From: Tricholoma matsutake | Lineage: Eukaryota; Basidiomycota; Agaricomycetes; Agaricales; Tricholomataceae | DNA: 64,000 bases | Reading direction: 5' to 3' | Assembly (NCBI GenBank): GCA_026075535.2 | Contig: AP026538.1 | Location: forward strand, 558,001-622,000 | Shown here: positions 22,492 to 34,179 of the stretch, piece by piece | Layout of the letters: each line of letters begins with the position of its first letter | Numbering within the stretch: the stretch's first letter is position 1 | Notes under the pieces: generated by a model | Seen by the model: only the letters and a program-made list of their open reading frames with translations | Told to the model about the DNA's origin: nothing | The model's database searches: none | Translations under genes and position numbers: made by a program

Positions 22492-25400
22492 ATGGCACTG
22501 CTGTTGTGGGTGACATCTGACCAACAAGCTTTCCTCACTACACAAATTTCGGACTATCTGACAGCGCAAAAGGATAAATCACTCACCAGTTTCTTGGCCC
22601 GATTGTATGAAGGGTGGTTCCATAAATTCCCTGAATTACCTCAAGTTATGCCAGGGAAATCACTAGATGCTTTGTTGGATGATGAGAAGGAATTACTGGG
22701 CAATGCGATTAGGGTGCGCCAAAAGGTAAATTGACAATTTTTATGTACACACAAACCTTCATCTCACATCAGCTGGTACAGAAGCTACAAAACTCGATAC
22801 AATGGAAGAACGGCAATCGAGCACGATCCCATGCTTTGACCTCGAAATCTGGTACTCTCAAGCACATACTGCAAACAGGCACCTGTGCGCCTCAGAAAGC
22901 CCAAGTCTACTCAAAGCTAATGTATCAAGATAAAATCAAGGCCAAGGTTGATGCAATGATCAGTGAGAGTGGGACTATGTCACAACATGAGAAGTTCAAT
23001 CTAAGGATGAAGATCACCAAGGAGATGTGGGAAAATGAAGATGAAGAGGTCAAGGCGATGGTCAATGAAGGGTACAAAATTGACCAACTTGAAACTTGCC
23101 GATTGTCAAGGAGAAAGAATGCCTGAAGAAATGGCAGAGTACATTTACCCAATTGATATCAAGCACTGGATTACTGATTTGGTCACAGGGCAATCCAGCA
23201 GCTACCAAATATTATTGGCCCTTTCTTTCATGCACTGTCAGAGGCAACTGGGTGGGCATTTACCCTGTTACTTGGTGGTCCGGACCCACATGATGCCAAG
23301 GGTGACATCAACATTGCCAGGTATGACTGTGATAATCTCCAGTCTGCTTCCTGGTCATTTAAAACTCACCTTGTGTGATGTAGCTATCATGCCAGCAAGA
23401 CAGCATTGGGTAACCAATTCCCAGCTGCACATGGGACTTTGAACAGGCCTTTGGTGCGCCATTCACCGACTTCTTGATTAACCTCTATCGTGAGTCATGG
23501 CAACAGCGATGACTCTATCATTAACTTAAGTGAACCCATACATAGCTGAGGCAACTCGTCAAAAACAATCCTTGGAATATGCCAGGCGTTGTAAAGAAGA
23601 GGGGGTTGAGGCAACCGTAGTGCAGTCTGAAAACAAGGGAGTGGAATGTGATGTAGTTGACAAGGGTACGAGTGTTTTGTCTGTAAAAACCCTGCTTGTC
23701 TCTCACATCACTGCAGTACCTTCAGATAATGGGTTGTGTGTTCCTGCTGCCCCCTCAGTCCCTTCCCCTTCATCCATTCAGGTTCAAGCCTTGGTGCCAT
23801 CCATGTTATCTCCCCTTGATTACACTGTCACTCCAGCTGTCTTGTCTGTGGCGGCTACACCTATTTCTTCAGCTACCACCACATCCTATGCTCCAGTGGC
23901 ATCAGTTGCTCCCAATGCTGGTGGTCCAAATCTTGGTGGCGTTGCTTCGATGATGTGGCACAGTGATAGTGGTGACAGCTTTGATTTCATGGCCTGTGAT
24001 TTCGGGGCTAGTAGTGTCAGTGCCAATATGACAGGGCTTCCAGGCATGGCTCCAAGTGCCCAACATTCATTCTTAGACATGCTTAATTTGTGGGATGTGA
24101 GAATGAGCGCAGTGTCTGATGTAGATATGTTGACTGTGCCAGGACTGCCAGCTATTCTGTTCACCTCCTTTTTGACATCTTTGTCTGACTCCACCCCATC
24201 GCACAGTGAACCATTACTGTTTCTGTAAGGGGACTAGGGGGGTGCCCTGTGTGTTTTTCCTATTTTTTATGTTCGTCCCATATTTTTCCCCACCTCATTT
24301 CCTTCTATTCTTCATTTTCTATGATTTTTCCGGATTTTATTACTAATTTTCCCTTGCTATCATGTTTGTATATGTTGACACTTTTATATTTAGAGGCGGA
24401 GTACCCCTTCCGACACATACCCCTTGGTATGATGTCATTCGGCGGCCTTGATCCGCCTATCTCCGCCTTTTTCTATTTTTAGGTTATATTTGATTTTTGT
24501 CGTCTTCACATATACTGGGCATCAGCAAGGGGATCCTTAGAGTTTTCTCTTCGGATTTCCCTTTGCTAGGTGCGCCCCCAATCCCTGTATTATGTAGCAT
24601 AATTTTAACTTCGGATTTCCCTTTGCTAGAGGCTTAGGTTGCCCTTATAGTTTCCCCCTGCTGTGTCATCTGCTCCTTTGCTGCTTCCCAAACATGCCAC
24701 TTCCTCTGTGCCAGATAACTATCGCCAGTTTGGGTTTCCCACCGTGGCCTCTGCTTTGACGTCATTCCATACTCAGCAACCATTGCCCACCCACATCACT
24801 CACCCACATCGCTCCAGTCAATGTACCTTGCTCTTCATATTCTTCATCTAACATGCCGGCCCTTCACAAACATGTTCATATTTTGACTCCAGCAGAAGTA
24901 CCTTCCACCTTACAAACAACTGTTTTACCTGGTGCTGTAGCAATCCCTCCAAGTTGTACACCTGCTGATTCTGATTCGATGCGCACTTCTCCCATGTTGG
25001 CTTTGCCGTCCACCCCACAAAGTGATGCACCATGATCAGATCGCTCCAGTGCAAAGCCAAACTCTGCAGCTCCAATCTCACGCCGTTCTGCTCGTGCTGT
25101 TATACCATCAACCCATGCTGAGAAAATGAACCAAATTGGGTCGATGACCATTGTGGGAAAGGAAAACCAGGTAGCTCATATCACCACGAACAGCTGGCCT
25201 GCATGGCTGACAGCTGCTCATGCCCATCTCACTACCCGTGATCTCGGTGCAGAGTGGGATGAGTGTGTAGGGGTATGGGTTCAATTCAAAGTATCTGTCA
25301 AGTATGGTCAGAAGTCTAAGGTATGATTGACCTCCTATTTTCTGACCTGTTATTGATTTCAATGAAGGGAAGTCTTGTGTCCAAGCAGAGGCCAGCAGAG

Positions 25401-25811
25401 TGGGGGAAGTGGATCGCTAAAACCTCGAAGGGGGTCCGGCCATATTCATCAACACCAGTCATTGGGGATCCCTTAGAATTTGGGATAGCTGTCGTGAAGT
25501 GGTGGCATTCAATTCAACCAGCTTTTTGTTGTGGAGATGCTCTCTCTCCCATTGCAATCTATGATGTACATGAGCTGGGCAATGTATGGGCTGGACTGCG
25601 GAAGGGGGGTCCAAACGGTCTCGTCTCTTTGCTGACACTGCTTGTGTGGTGGGGTCAGCGCATCGATACGCACACCCAGTGGCAAGAGACAAGCCTCCCA
25701 TTGTGGAAATCAACAATCCTGGATGTAACTTGCTGTATGGAAAAGATGTTTGAGACTCCCCGGAAGCAGGATTTAGATAGTGATGGTGACAGCCACCCAT
25801 CGAAATGGTGA
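22492..25811 (+). pseudogene. Multi-exon gene of a lineage-expanded hypothetical family
   Basis: Exon 1 encodes MALLLWVTSDQQAFLTTQISDYLTAQKDKSLTSFLARLYEGWFHKFPE. A 47-bp intron (22726-22772) leads to LVQKLQNSIQWKNGNRARSHALTSKSG...KAQVYSKLMYQDKIKAKVD. A frame change near 23100 leads to KKWQSTFTQLISSTG...IYPVTWWSGPTHDAKGDINIA. A 232-codon Ser/Pro/Val-rich frame (23530-24228) follows, then a C-terminal part (24853-25811) with NSWPAWLTAAHAHLTTRDLGAEWDECVGVWVQFE-like sequence, a 47-bp intron near 25322-25368, and VNGLLSLLTLLVWWG-like sequence. From memory the N- and C-terminal blocks match a repeated hypothetical family of mushrooms. It may be two genes; breaks at 23100 and 24228 suggest decay. 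It shares the repeat-bounded block with KDZ, so a cargo role is possible. Confidence 0.55.
24229..24852. other. AT-rich non-coding stretch with 21-bp direct repeat
   Basis: Pyrimidine-rich, no coding frame. CTTCGGATTTCCCTTTGCTA occurs twice (about 24551-24571 and 24609-24629). Confidence 0.6.
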
Positions 25812-26260
25812 GTTTTTTTTTGCAGTTTTGAATATTTTCCTATATGTTAACTTCCTTACAGCGTGAAGATGTGATTGTTTGTTTTGATACACTTTCTTCA
25901 ATTTTGTCATGACCGCGCTTTTGCCTCAAATGACATGTCTTGAACTTCTTGAAAATGGCGTGTTTTTTTTTTGTGTCTTCCAATCGTTTCCTTTATTTAA
26001 ACTTCTTTGCAGTGTGAAAAATTGATTTTTTGTTTTGGTATCTGAGCCGCTTTCTTGTATCTTGCCACCACCATGCTCTTGTCCCACACAATATGTCTTG
26101 AACTCATTGTTATGCTAGTGTTAAACATTGAGTTCTGTATCTGGCTGCCATTTGGTCATGTTCTGTCCAATTACTATGTGTAACTAGTATTCCCTACTGT
26201 TTGCATCAAATACAGCATACCATTGCACTGCAGATAAATGGTATAATACTAGAATAGGTT
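25812..26260. other. Non-coding, T-rich; nothing recognised
   Basis: Runs of T and an internal duplication (GCAGTGTGAAAA-like and TTTGTTTTGGTATC-like segments at about 25858-25900 and 26012-26045). No gene. Confidence 0.5.
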
Positions 26261-26264
26261 GTGT

Positions 26265-26930
26265 TTAAAATAGCATGGCTAACCAGTAGATGTGGTAGTG
26301 TATAGATTGATGGTGTATGGTGAGAGGGGTAGTGCATTGAATGACAGTGGTGCATGAGAAGGATGGTGTATGAGATGAAGTAGTGTATGGAGTGATGGTG
26401 GTGCATGCTAGTGTATAGAATGAGGGGTGGTGCATGAAAGGGTAGTGTATAGGATAAGGTGGTGCATGGGAGAGGTAGTGCATGGGATGGTGCATGGGAG
26501 GGGTGGTGTATGGGATGAGGGGTGGTGCATGGTGCATGGGAGGGGTGATGCATGGGAGGTGGTGTATAGGATGAGGGGTGGTGCATGGGAGGGGTGGTGT
26601 ATAGGATGAGGGGTGGTGCATGGGAGGGGTGGTGTATGGGATGAGGGGTGGTGCATGGGATGGGTGGTGGTGTATAGGATGAGGGATGGTGCATGGGAGG
26701 GGTGGTGGTGTATAGGATGAGGGACAGTGCATGGGAGGGGTGGTGTATGGGATGAGGGTGCATTGGTGTATAAAATGAAGGGTGTAGGGGAGAGTAAGTG
26801 GTGTAATGCCAGGAGATTGTGCATTGCAGGGTAGTGTATTCTAGAGGAGGTAGTGCATTGTTGTAATAACAATCATTTTTGCATCATGGCTTAGTTGTAA
26901 TTACAATACATTATGCATCATTCTGCCACC
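26265..26930 (-). repeat. Minisatellite module, copy 2, inverted relative to 7205-7600
   Basis: Reverse complement reads GATGCATAATG...TGTAATTACAA, then CCATGCACCA/CATACACC repeats, the same flank plus simple-sequence arrangement as copy 1. The array on the plus strand is GGTGCATGGGAGG GGTGGTGTATGG type. The long ORFs on it (e.g. CTTPHPIHHPS repeats) are artefacts. Confidence 0.85.
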
Positions 26931-26947
26931 ATCTGGTGGCTTTTGAG

Positions 26948-28134
26948 TAAGGCTCCAACTGTTTAGTTTATGTATACTCCTCAAAGGCCAAGTATACATA
27001 AACAGTTGTCTAAACCATATAACCATCTATATACTGTTTAATAAACAGATATACACTTGATCTACACAGTTGAAATGCTAACATTATCATTTCCTTCCTT
27101 TATCACCATAACTAAAATTTGCACATATCAGATAAGGAATAAAGCTTACTTGATGCTGCTTCAGCAGCCAGGAAGCAAGATTCTAAGAGTGAATGTAAGG
27201 GGGTGGTGGAACAGGAATCCCAAACTGCAGGTAGGATTAGGGGGGTCCTGCTGGAGGCTGAAAAAAACTATACTAGGGTATACCATATATACAACACTGA
27301 TAGGTGTTGTTGAGCCACCAAATGGGTTCTATAGACTTGTAAACTATGAACAATGACTTTCTTTGGGCATGAATTACTTAGGATGGTTGTAGAATAGCTC
27401 CCAAACCAGTAGAAACTGTAGATTTACTGAAAATGTGTGTTGTGATGCTAAGAAAGTTGCCAGGAGAAGTTGTTCTGTTGACACATCATCAGCAAATTGG
27501 GCATGACATGGCATGGTTTCTTGTCAACACATTGTCACAAAAAGGGGAATAGTGCCCATGGGTTACAAGTGCTCAAAAAGCACAATACAGTACAGTGAAG
27601 TATATATACTGGTAACTAGCTAACAAAGGCAGAACACTGATAAGGATCAATAACAGAAGGGTATCAGGGCCAAAGAGCAGCCTGAGATGGCTGAGCTTAA
27701 TATCTCAACACACACACAAAATATTGAAGTTGCAGGTGTTACATGGGTTCAAAATCACAGCTAGCCCTAGTAAGAAGCATAGGAATTGTGCTGCTAGGCA
27801 GTCTGTACTATACAGTGATGAATTTTTTTGGGAAAATTGCTTGGGGAAAAAACTGCACATGATGGGAAATTTCCATATATGGCAGAAAGGGGGCAATCGA
27901 GGGGCTGAGAAAAAAAAAACTCAGTGAACATGTGACTTTCCTGTTCTGCAACCCCCTTGTGACACCCTGTTATTTGTTATTGCTGTTCATCATAATAGAT
28001 AAACTGTTTAACCATCTATATACTGTATAACTACTGTGTACACCACCTTGAGGCCCAAGCCCTATACATAAACATATACATATACAGTATAAACTGTATA
28101 AGATAGTTATATAGATAGAACAGTTGGAGCCTTA
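26948..28134. mobile_element. 1,187-bp non-autonomous hAT element
   Basis: Terminal inverted repeats TAAGGCTCCAACTGTT (left) and AACAGTTGGAGCCTTA (right), flanked by an exact 8-bp duplication CTTTTGAG at 26940-26947 and 28135-28142. An 8-bp duplication is diagnostic of hAT. Inner ends share further inverted similarity (AACCATCTATATACTGT motifs, GTATACATAAACAG). No transposase is encoded. It is inserted in or next to the minisatellite module and is therefore younger than it. Its tips do not resemble those of the hAT at 29100-33920. Confidence 0.93.
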
Positions 28135-28198
28135 CTTTTGAGTGGGTTTGGGTGAATAGATCACCTCCTTTGGTGATCTGGATGTCATCAAATAATGA

Positions 28199-28418
28199 TT
28201 ACAGCTAAATTCAGAATGATAGGCAGGTCATAAAAAATCACACACTTTGTGGTTCTGAATTTTGATAGAATCTAAGCATATTTCAGGTGTCCCCGAGCTA
28301 AGACAAGAGGTCCGGCACTAGGCGGCAACATTGAATTTTGTTAAAAAGCCCTCAGAAATCAAAACCTTGGCACCTGTGATTTTTTATGACCTGCCTATCA
28401 TTTTGTATCTAGCTGTAT
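28199..28418. repeat. Imperfect inverted repeat, about 43-bp arms
   Basis: TACAGCTAAATTCAGAATG...AGGCAGGTCATAAAAAATCAC at 28199-28241 pairs with 28376-28418, with a 134-bp spacer. No target duplication was recognised. It may be a decayed MITE. The rest of 28143-29100 holds no supported gene. Confidence 0.7.
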
Positions 28419-29309
28419 CACACTCAAATAGGTGTCAGAGTTGCATCAAAAATCAACACATTACATTTTACTTCATTACCTAAGCTCGGCTAAAGTGCTC
28501 GAGGAGGATGGTGTCAATATCTCATAAATGAGAAATTTCTCGACCATATAGACTTTACTATTGAATCTAGGGTATTAAGCCATGTCAATAAACACCCTTG
28601 GAACATTTTTCCACGAGAGACCTCAGCTCTGTGCTGGCTGCAGACCATTGTCAGCTAATGTGTGGGAGGATCCATGTCATCTTCAGCATACGTTGATCAA
28701 ACATGTCCTAAACAGAGCCAAAAAGTCCCCAAAAGCCCAAAATAAGAACTGCAGGAGTGCCAAAGGGAGAGAGTGCGCTGATAAATCAAATTGCTATTTT
28801 AGGCAATGCATAATTATTTTTTTCTGACATGGGAACACAATATTTTGGTTTATACTTGTCAGATCTGTATCCAGCTCTTCAGAAGGTGTCGATTGTGCTA
28901 TTTTTCCGGATTTTTAGATGAGATTTCATGTCCGGCCAAATTTTTGGGGCAAAATTTTTCATTTCAACAGCTATGAAGATACGGCTCATGCCAAGCTCGT
29001 GCAATTCAACTTAATACATTGTTTGTGCATTAAAATGGACAATCTGATGTGTGAGCTGGTGTCCATAATCTAGTGTGGCAGGAAATAGACAGTTGTAAAT
29101 TGCAGCTGCAAATTAGCCCAGCTAATTTGCAGCTAATTTGCCGATTGCCCGATAGGTCAAATATATGGGTGCAAATTAGGGCAAATTTGCCCTAGAGTTA
29201 TGAGGCCAACATTCATGTATCTACAGTTATGAGCTCTCAAGTCTCAATATAGTTGTTTAAACAAAAGATCTCTAGGGACAAAGGATGAGCAGTGATTTTA
29301 AAGTGATGT

Positions 29310-29981
29310 TTGATTTGGACTAATTGCAACATCGCATTCCTGCCCCGATATGATCATTGTCCAATGAGCTCAGGAAAATTCAAACAGCTCAAGTTATACC
29401 TCCAGGCCCTCCCCCCAGCTCTCCCACTAGTGGATGCAGCAGACCAGAATGCCAAAATCAATCAGTTCTTGGCTTTTTCAGTTGACGAAGGATGGATTCA
29501 AGATGTTGGTGAAGAAGGTGCCATAAATTGGGAAATCGAAGTCACATTGCAGCAATTTCTGCCAAGGAATGATTCTGGGATCTTTTACATTATGCAATGA
29601 GGACAGGGAATTGAAGCATTGGCCAACGTGCTTGAGTACTGGGTGGCGAAGTTGCCAGATTCATCCATGTTGCAGTCATGGCTGAAGAGCTCAATTGATT
29701 CGGCAGAAAAGTGTATCCTGAACTATGGTGGCGAGGTGAGTATTCATCTCAGTTATTGGATCAACATGAGGGCATGTGAGAGCATATACTCTATAGCTTC
29801 CAGTGGTGGTGGGCAATCTCTGCCAATTTTGAACTCCGATGTCAAAGTTCTCACCTACAAAACTAGTGCATTTTGTGGCAAGAATTGGCACAGCAGGAAC
29901 CACACACTTTTGCAACCGGTTTTGGTGGGGAAAAGTGTACACAAACATATTCTACATGTATTGTTCTGGGCAGAATTGTGA
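29310..29981 (+). CDS. Two short ORFs upstream of hAT transposase, unknown
   Basis: 29310-29600 (MIWTNCNIAFLPRYDHCP..., 96 codons) and 29619-29981 (MANVLEYWVAKLPDSSM..., 120 codons). The two differ in frame and could be exons of one gene: FLPRND...DSGIFYIMQ is followed closely by a new helical frame. No family recognised. Could be an accessory gene of the transposon or captured host sequence. Confidence 0.3.
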
Positions 29982-30551
29982 ATTTCAGGCTTTGTATAGG
30001 GTTTCTGCTCGTTCACTCAGCTGTTATGACTATTTGTGGACTGAGATTTGGCAATTTGCTCAGTACAATACAAATACAATTTAGATTAGATGCGTACCAG
30101 CTACTGAACTCAAGGAAATATATTGATTGAGACGCAGAGTCAGCAAACTCTGAAATGGCATGGCAATTGCATATTACATAAGCTAATTAACACACAACGC
30201 ATGAAGAAAAATGGTTAGATTGCCGAGTACAAGAAGGAAAGTCATGAGAGGTGTCATAGGCAGATACTAGCAGAAGTAGTAGAGGAGGTGGAAGTCCTGC
30301 ATCACTGGCACAAGCACCAGAGGGGTTGTCAAACTCATGAATTTAGCACACTATTGATTATATAATTCATGCATCGCGATGCGCAAACCTTTCTCACTGG
30401 ACTCGTAAAACACTTCCTTGTGGGCCTTATGGCATATGGAAAGAAGATACATGATTTATTTTGATGGAAACCCAAAAAGAAACAATCAGCCCTCTCCTAT
30501 ATATTGTACAGTATGTATTTCGACATAATCGGGTACATAACATTCGTATAA

Positions 30552-33500
30552 TTGTTGTCCACACTGAAAGCGAGCTGTGCAGATGGGAGCAAGGATGATA
30601 GGCATGCATACTTCAAGATGCGTCGAGATTTGCCATCAAAATCGCCAAAAGCCACTTACATAATGTTACATTTTGTTTACAGGGATTGCCCACCACCACT
30701 TCCAGTGTTCAAGGATGCACATGCACCATCGAAGACAGCACTGCCGAAGAAAGCATCTGGAATGGCAAAACCGAAGGAGTTGGTACAGAAAACCCATCAG
30801 ACTACCATTGATGGATTGCCTGTGGCCAGCTCAAGTCAAGACTCTGTTCGAAAAACTCACAAGAAGCCCAAAACCAAAGCCCTCCATAATACAGATGATT
30901 CTGATTACATTACCGATGACGAATCAGATGATGGATGCAAGGGAGGAAAGAAGATATTCCCACTCCTCCTTAGGATTTCAACGCCATGCCATGCCATCAC
31001 TGATCCACAGAAGAAGATCGTTCGGTGTATCGCCAGCAAAGGATGTTGTACTACCTGGGGCTGGCCACGTGACAAAATGCGAATCTTGAAACATGCAATG
31101 CACTGCGGATATCTGGCCAAAATGGAGGGGGGAGAGTTGGTTCGACTTGCCATAGAGGAACTTGCAAGGAAGCAACTGAGTCTGCTCAACCAATTGAACA
31201 AGAAGATGGGGATAGAAAGGAAGCGTACACATGAGGACCTAACCAGCCCTGCGGCTGTGACTATCACCGCCCAAGCGCCACCCTTGAAGCGTTCGAAGAC
31301 CGAGCTGCTTATTGATCGTGACTTGACTGAGTCGCTGTCATCTTCAAGGCAACCGATTCGTGCTGGGAAGTCATTTGGCAAGTACCGCACAGAAGGGAGG
31401 AAAGCACTTGAGGAAAAAGGAAATAAGGCATTGATTGAGTTTATCGTGTGTTGCGGAATTCCTCCTCGCATCATTCAGCACCAAAAGTTCAAGAATTTTG
31501 TCGGCGTCCTTAATGGAAATTACCTACCTCCAAGTCGCACAACATTTGAGGATAGTCTGGTTCCTTCCTATGCTGCTGCTACTCGACTCACTGTCATAAA
31601 CTATCTCAAGACATGCCGAGATTTGACACTCACCTTCGATGGAGGAAAACTCGGGAAAAAGAAGTTTTTTTCAGTGCATGCCACCACTGCCCATCGCCAG
31701 TCATTCTGTTTGGAGCTCAATGATGTAGAGCGGCTAAGTCAGACAGGTCAATACATTTGTGACCTGCTGTTCAAGGTGAGCCCTTATCCAATAATGACCC
31801 TGACTCAATTATATCTGTGCATAGTGGGCAACTGAGATAGGAATTTATCGTTTATGCTGTGTATCATCCGATGATACTGGAAATACCAATAAGGGTCGTC
31901 GACTATTTGTCGAGCGCTTGCCTCGAGTACTAAATCTGGCTGATGTGTGTCACAACTTGCATAATGCATGTAAAGACATGTGCAATCTACCTGAATTTCA
32001 ACCGGTATTTACAGTATGACCTCTATCCTTGAATCTAAGTAATGAAATCATCTTCAGATTATTTCTCAGCTGCGAGAGCTTTTGGCATTTATGAGCCTCT
32101 CATCATATACACTTGATTGGTTTGACGTTGCTCGTAAGGAATTACACATACAGCGGGGTCTCCAATCTGTTGGCGAAACACGGTTTGGTTCGATCTACTG
32201 GTCACTTGACTCCATTGTGCAGGGAACACCCGCATTCACCAAGATTGTTCGCAATGCAGATCTTGGTATTGACAACCCGGTAAGCTTCGTTGATATTCAA
32301 GAATAGTCTGTATATTTATGGCATAACCAATCACTAGATGCTTCATGGTTTGTTCGATGATGACGAGGATGTTTTTACATTTCAAAGAGACTTGAAGCGG
32401 CTTGGGACTATTCTTATGCCATTTGCCCGTGTAATCCAGTGTCTCGAAGCTAAGGACACCAATCCTGCAGATGTATATACCTACTGGCTTGCAATTGTGG
32501 CTCATCTTCAAGACCTCATGACGAAGGATGATACTCTCAAAAAGAAGTCAAAATACTCTATCGAACTCAAGGAGAAGATTCGTGCAATAGCAAATTACCG
32601 GTTCTCGCAGCTTATAGAAAATGAGCGAGCATCAAATGTCTATTTGACAGCATTTGTACTGGACCCTGGTATGATTTCCATGCTTTCCAGCATTGAGGTC
32701 ATTGTCTAATTACATTACCACTAGAAAATCGTGCAGCACCAATTCTCGCCAACCCAAACCCTCTCGCCATTCCCTCCATAAGAATTATGAGACAAAACGG
32801 AAACCTTCGTGTCAAACCAAAGGCCGAAATGATTGATGGGATCGGGGTCAGCTTGCTGAAGCTCCTGAAGAAGGAATATGGGGATGAATATCGGGCAGGT
32901 CGCTCTGTGGAAGAGGCAAAGATGGCTATGAAAGAGATCAATCCTCACCTTGAAAATCAGAATCCACGAGAGGCCCTGCAAGCCCTGAAAACTCAGTTCA
33001 AAGCATATTTGACTGGTGCGGAGCCATTCGATCACAAACGTGGGCGAAATGAATTTCTCCGTGATTACTGGTGCTGTCTTCTGGACAATGAGGAATCAGA
33101 TGTATTGGCAGTAAGTGATAATCAATTCATGCATGCAAGAGGCAAGACACTTATGATGACTGTCTTTGCAAGGCGCTCGCTGTCAAAATCTTCTCTGCAG
33201 TGCCCGTCTCCATGGTTGATGAGTGCACGATGTCAGTTGTGACGTGGCTGAATAGTCCGAGACGGAAGTGGCAGCAGGTGCCAACGATGGCTAGTCACCT
33301 AATAATTCGTGGATTTAATCAGCTTGATCAGGAGGTATGTCTTTCACGTACAAAATAAATTCTGTGATCGTCGAGGCAAATTTGTCTCAGGAAAAACTGC
33401 GGAAGCCTGTTACGGTGAATTGGAGAGACATACGAGCCACGATTAACCAATCCCCGATCAAGTCGCATCGTGCTATGGCAGCTGAAGATCAGAGTGACAA

Positions 33501-33804
33501 TGATAGCTGTGACGAGAACGAGATCCTCGCACCTGTTGACCCTGAAGCAGATCCACTGAGGTGGCTGGATGATGGCATTCCAGACTTGAGTGGGTTTGAG
33601 CACCGTTACTTTGATCTTGCGGCCCAGTTTGATATCTCTCGCTACATTGACATCTTGGCGGATAGTGTCTCGGATGGTACAACAGCCAGTAATTTTACCC
33701 AAAGCACGCAACTGTCGGGTGCCGTGAAGAACTATGGGAAGGACAAAGACTCAGAGGCTGGTGATTTCGCGCCTGAAGACGATGAATGGGGGCAATGGTC
33801 GTAG
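30552..33804 (+). CDS. hAT-family transposase, seven exons, reading frame intact
   Basis: Introns fitted by GT..AG and frame: 31776-31824, 32005-32057, 32280-32337, 32669-32724, 33111-33172 and 33335-33390. The spliced product is about 972 residues, ending TAG at 33804. A BED-like zinc finger (RCIASKGCCTTWGW...HAMHCGYL) lies near residues 155-185. The RNase H-fold core follows with LTLTFDGGKLGKKKFFSVHA (first acidic residue), CCVSSDDTGNTNKGRRL (second) and an alpha-helical insertion. A C-terminal dimerisation region (LAVKIFSAVPVSMVDECTMSVVTWL) precedes an acidic tail. No premature stop is seen, unlike every other transposon here. The start at 30552 is the first ATG of the frame; a further 5' exon is possible. 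It would excise and integrate hAT elements in the nucleus. Confidence 0.85.
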
Positions 33805-33920
33805 AAAAGCAACGGAGAAAAGAACGGGAATTGTGCACTGTGGATCTTAGCTAATTAGCGCAAATTTGCCACAAAATAGGTGCAAAATAGCTATTTTGCA
33901 AAGTAGCGGTGACTCGATGT

Positions 33921-34179
33921 CCCGCTCCATACAATTAGCAGAACAAAAGAATGAGAGCAGTAAGAAATAGAAAAGGCATAGGTACGGGTAGTAGTACAAG
34001 CACAACAATAAGTAAAAAACACTGTAGTACAGAATGATAAGGTCGCGAGAAGGGACAGCGGGAGATTTAGCGCTAGCGCAAGTGCGGGAGTTCGGACTCG
34101 GGATCTAGCCTTGCTAATCCAACATACAATGATTCACCCTCCATGCATTTCGCCACCGTACACCCTTGCCTTTGGTAGT
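33921..34179. other. Intergenic, no gene
   Basis: Short spacer between the hAT end and the stop of the zinc-finger gene; nothing recognised. Confidence 0.5.

Larger units (their letters stand above)
29100..33920 (+). mobile_element. hAT-type transposon with apparently intact transposase
   Basis: Subterminal repeats match in inverted orientation: AGCTAATTTGCAGCTAATTT at 29120-29139 and the reverse complement of 33869-33892 (AGCTATTTTGCACCTATTTT); 19 of 24 positions agree. GCAAATTTGCC and GCTAATTAG motifs cluster at both ends. The exact tips and 8-bp duplication could not be fixed. A 1.2-kb segment with two short ORFs precedes the transposase. Confidence 0.6.

Noticed and set aside
26206..26872. 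Three overlapping long minus-strand ORFs rich in His/Pro/Thr
   Set aside because: Simple-sequence array CATACACC/CATGCACC read in three frames; not genes.
17250..28100. TET/JBP dioxygenase cargo gene, sometimes found with KDZ elements
   Set aside because: No TET/JBP-like motif was recognised in any frame of the block.
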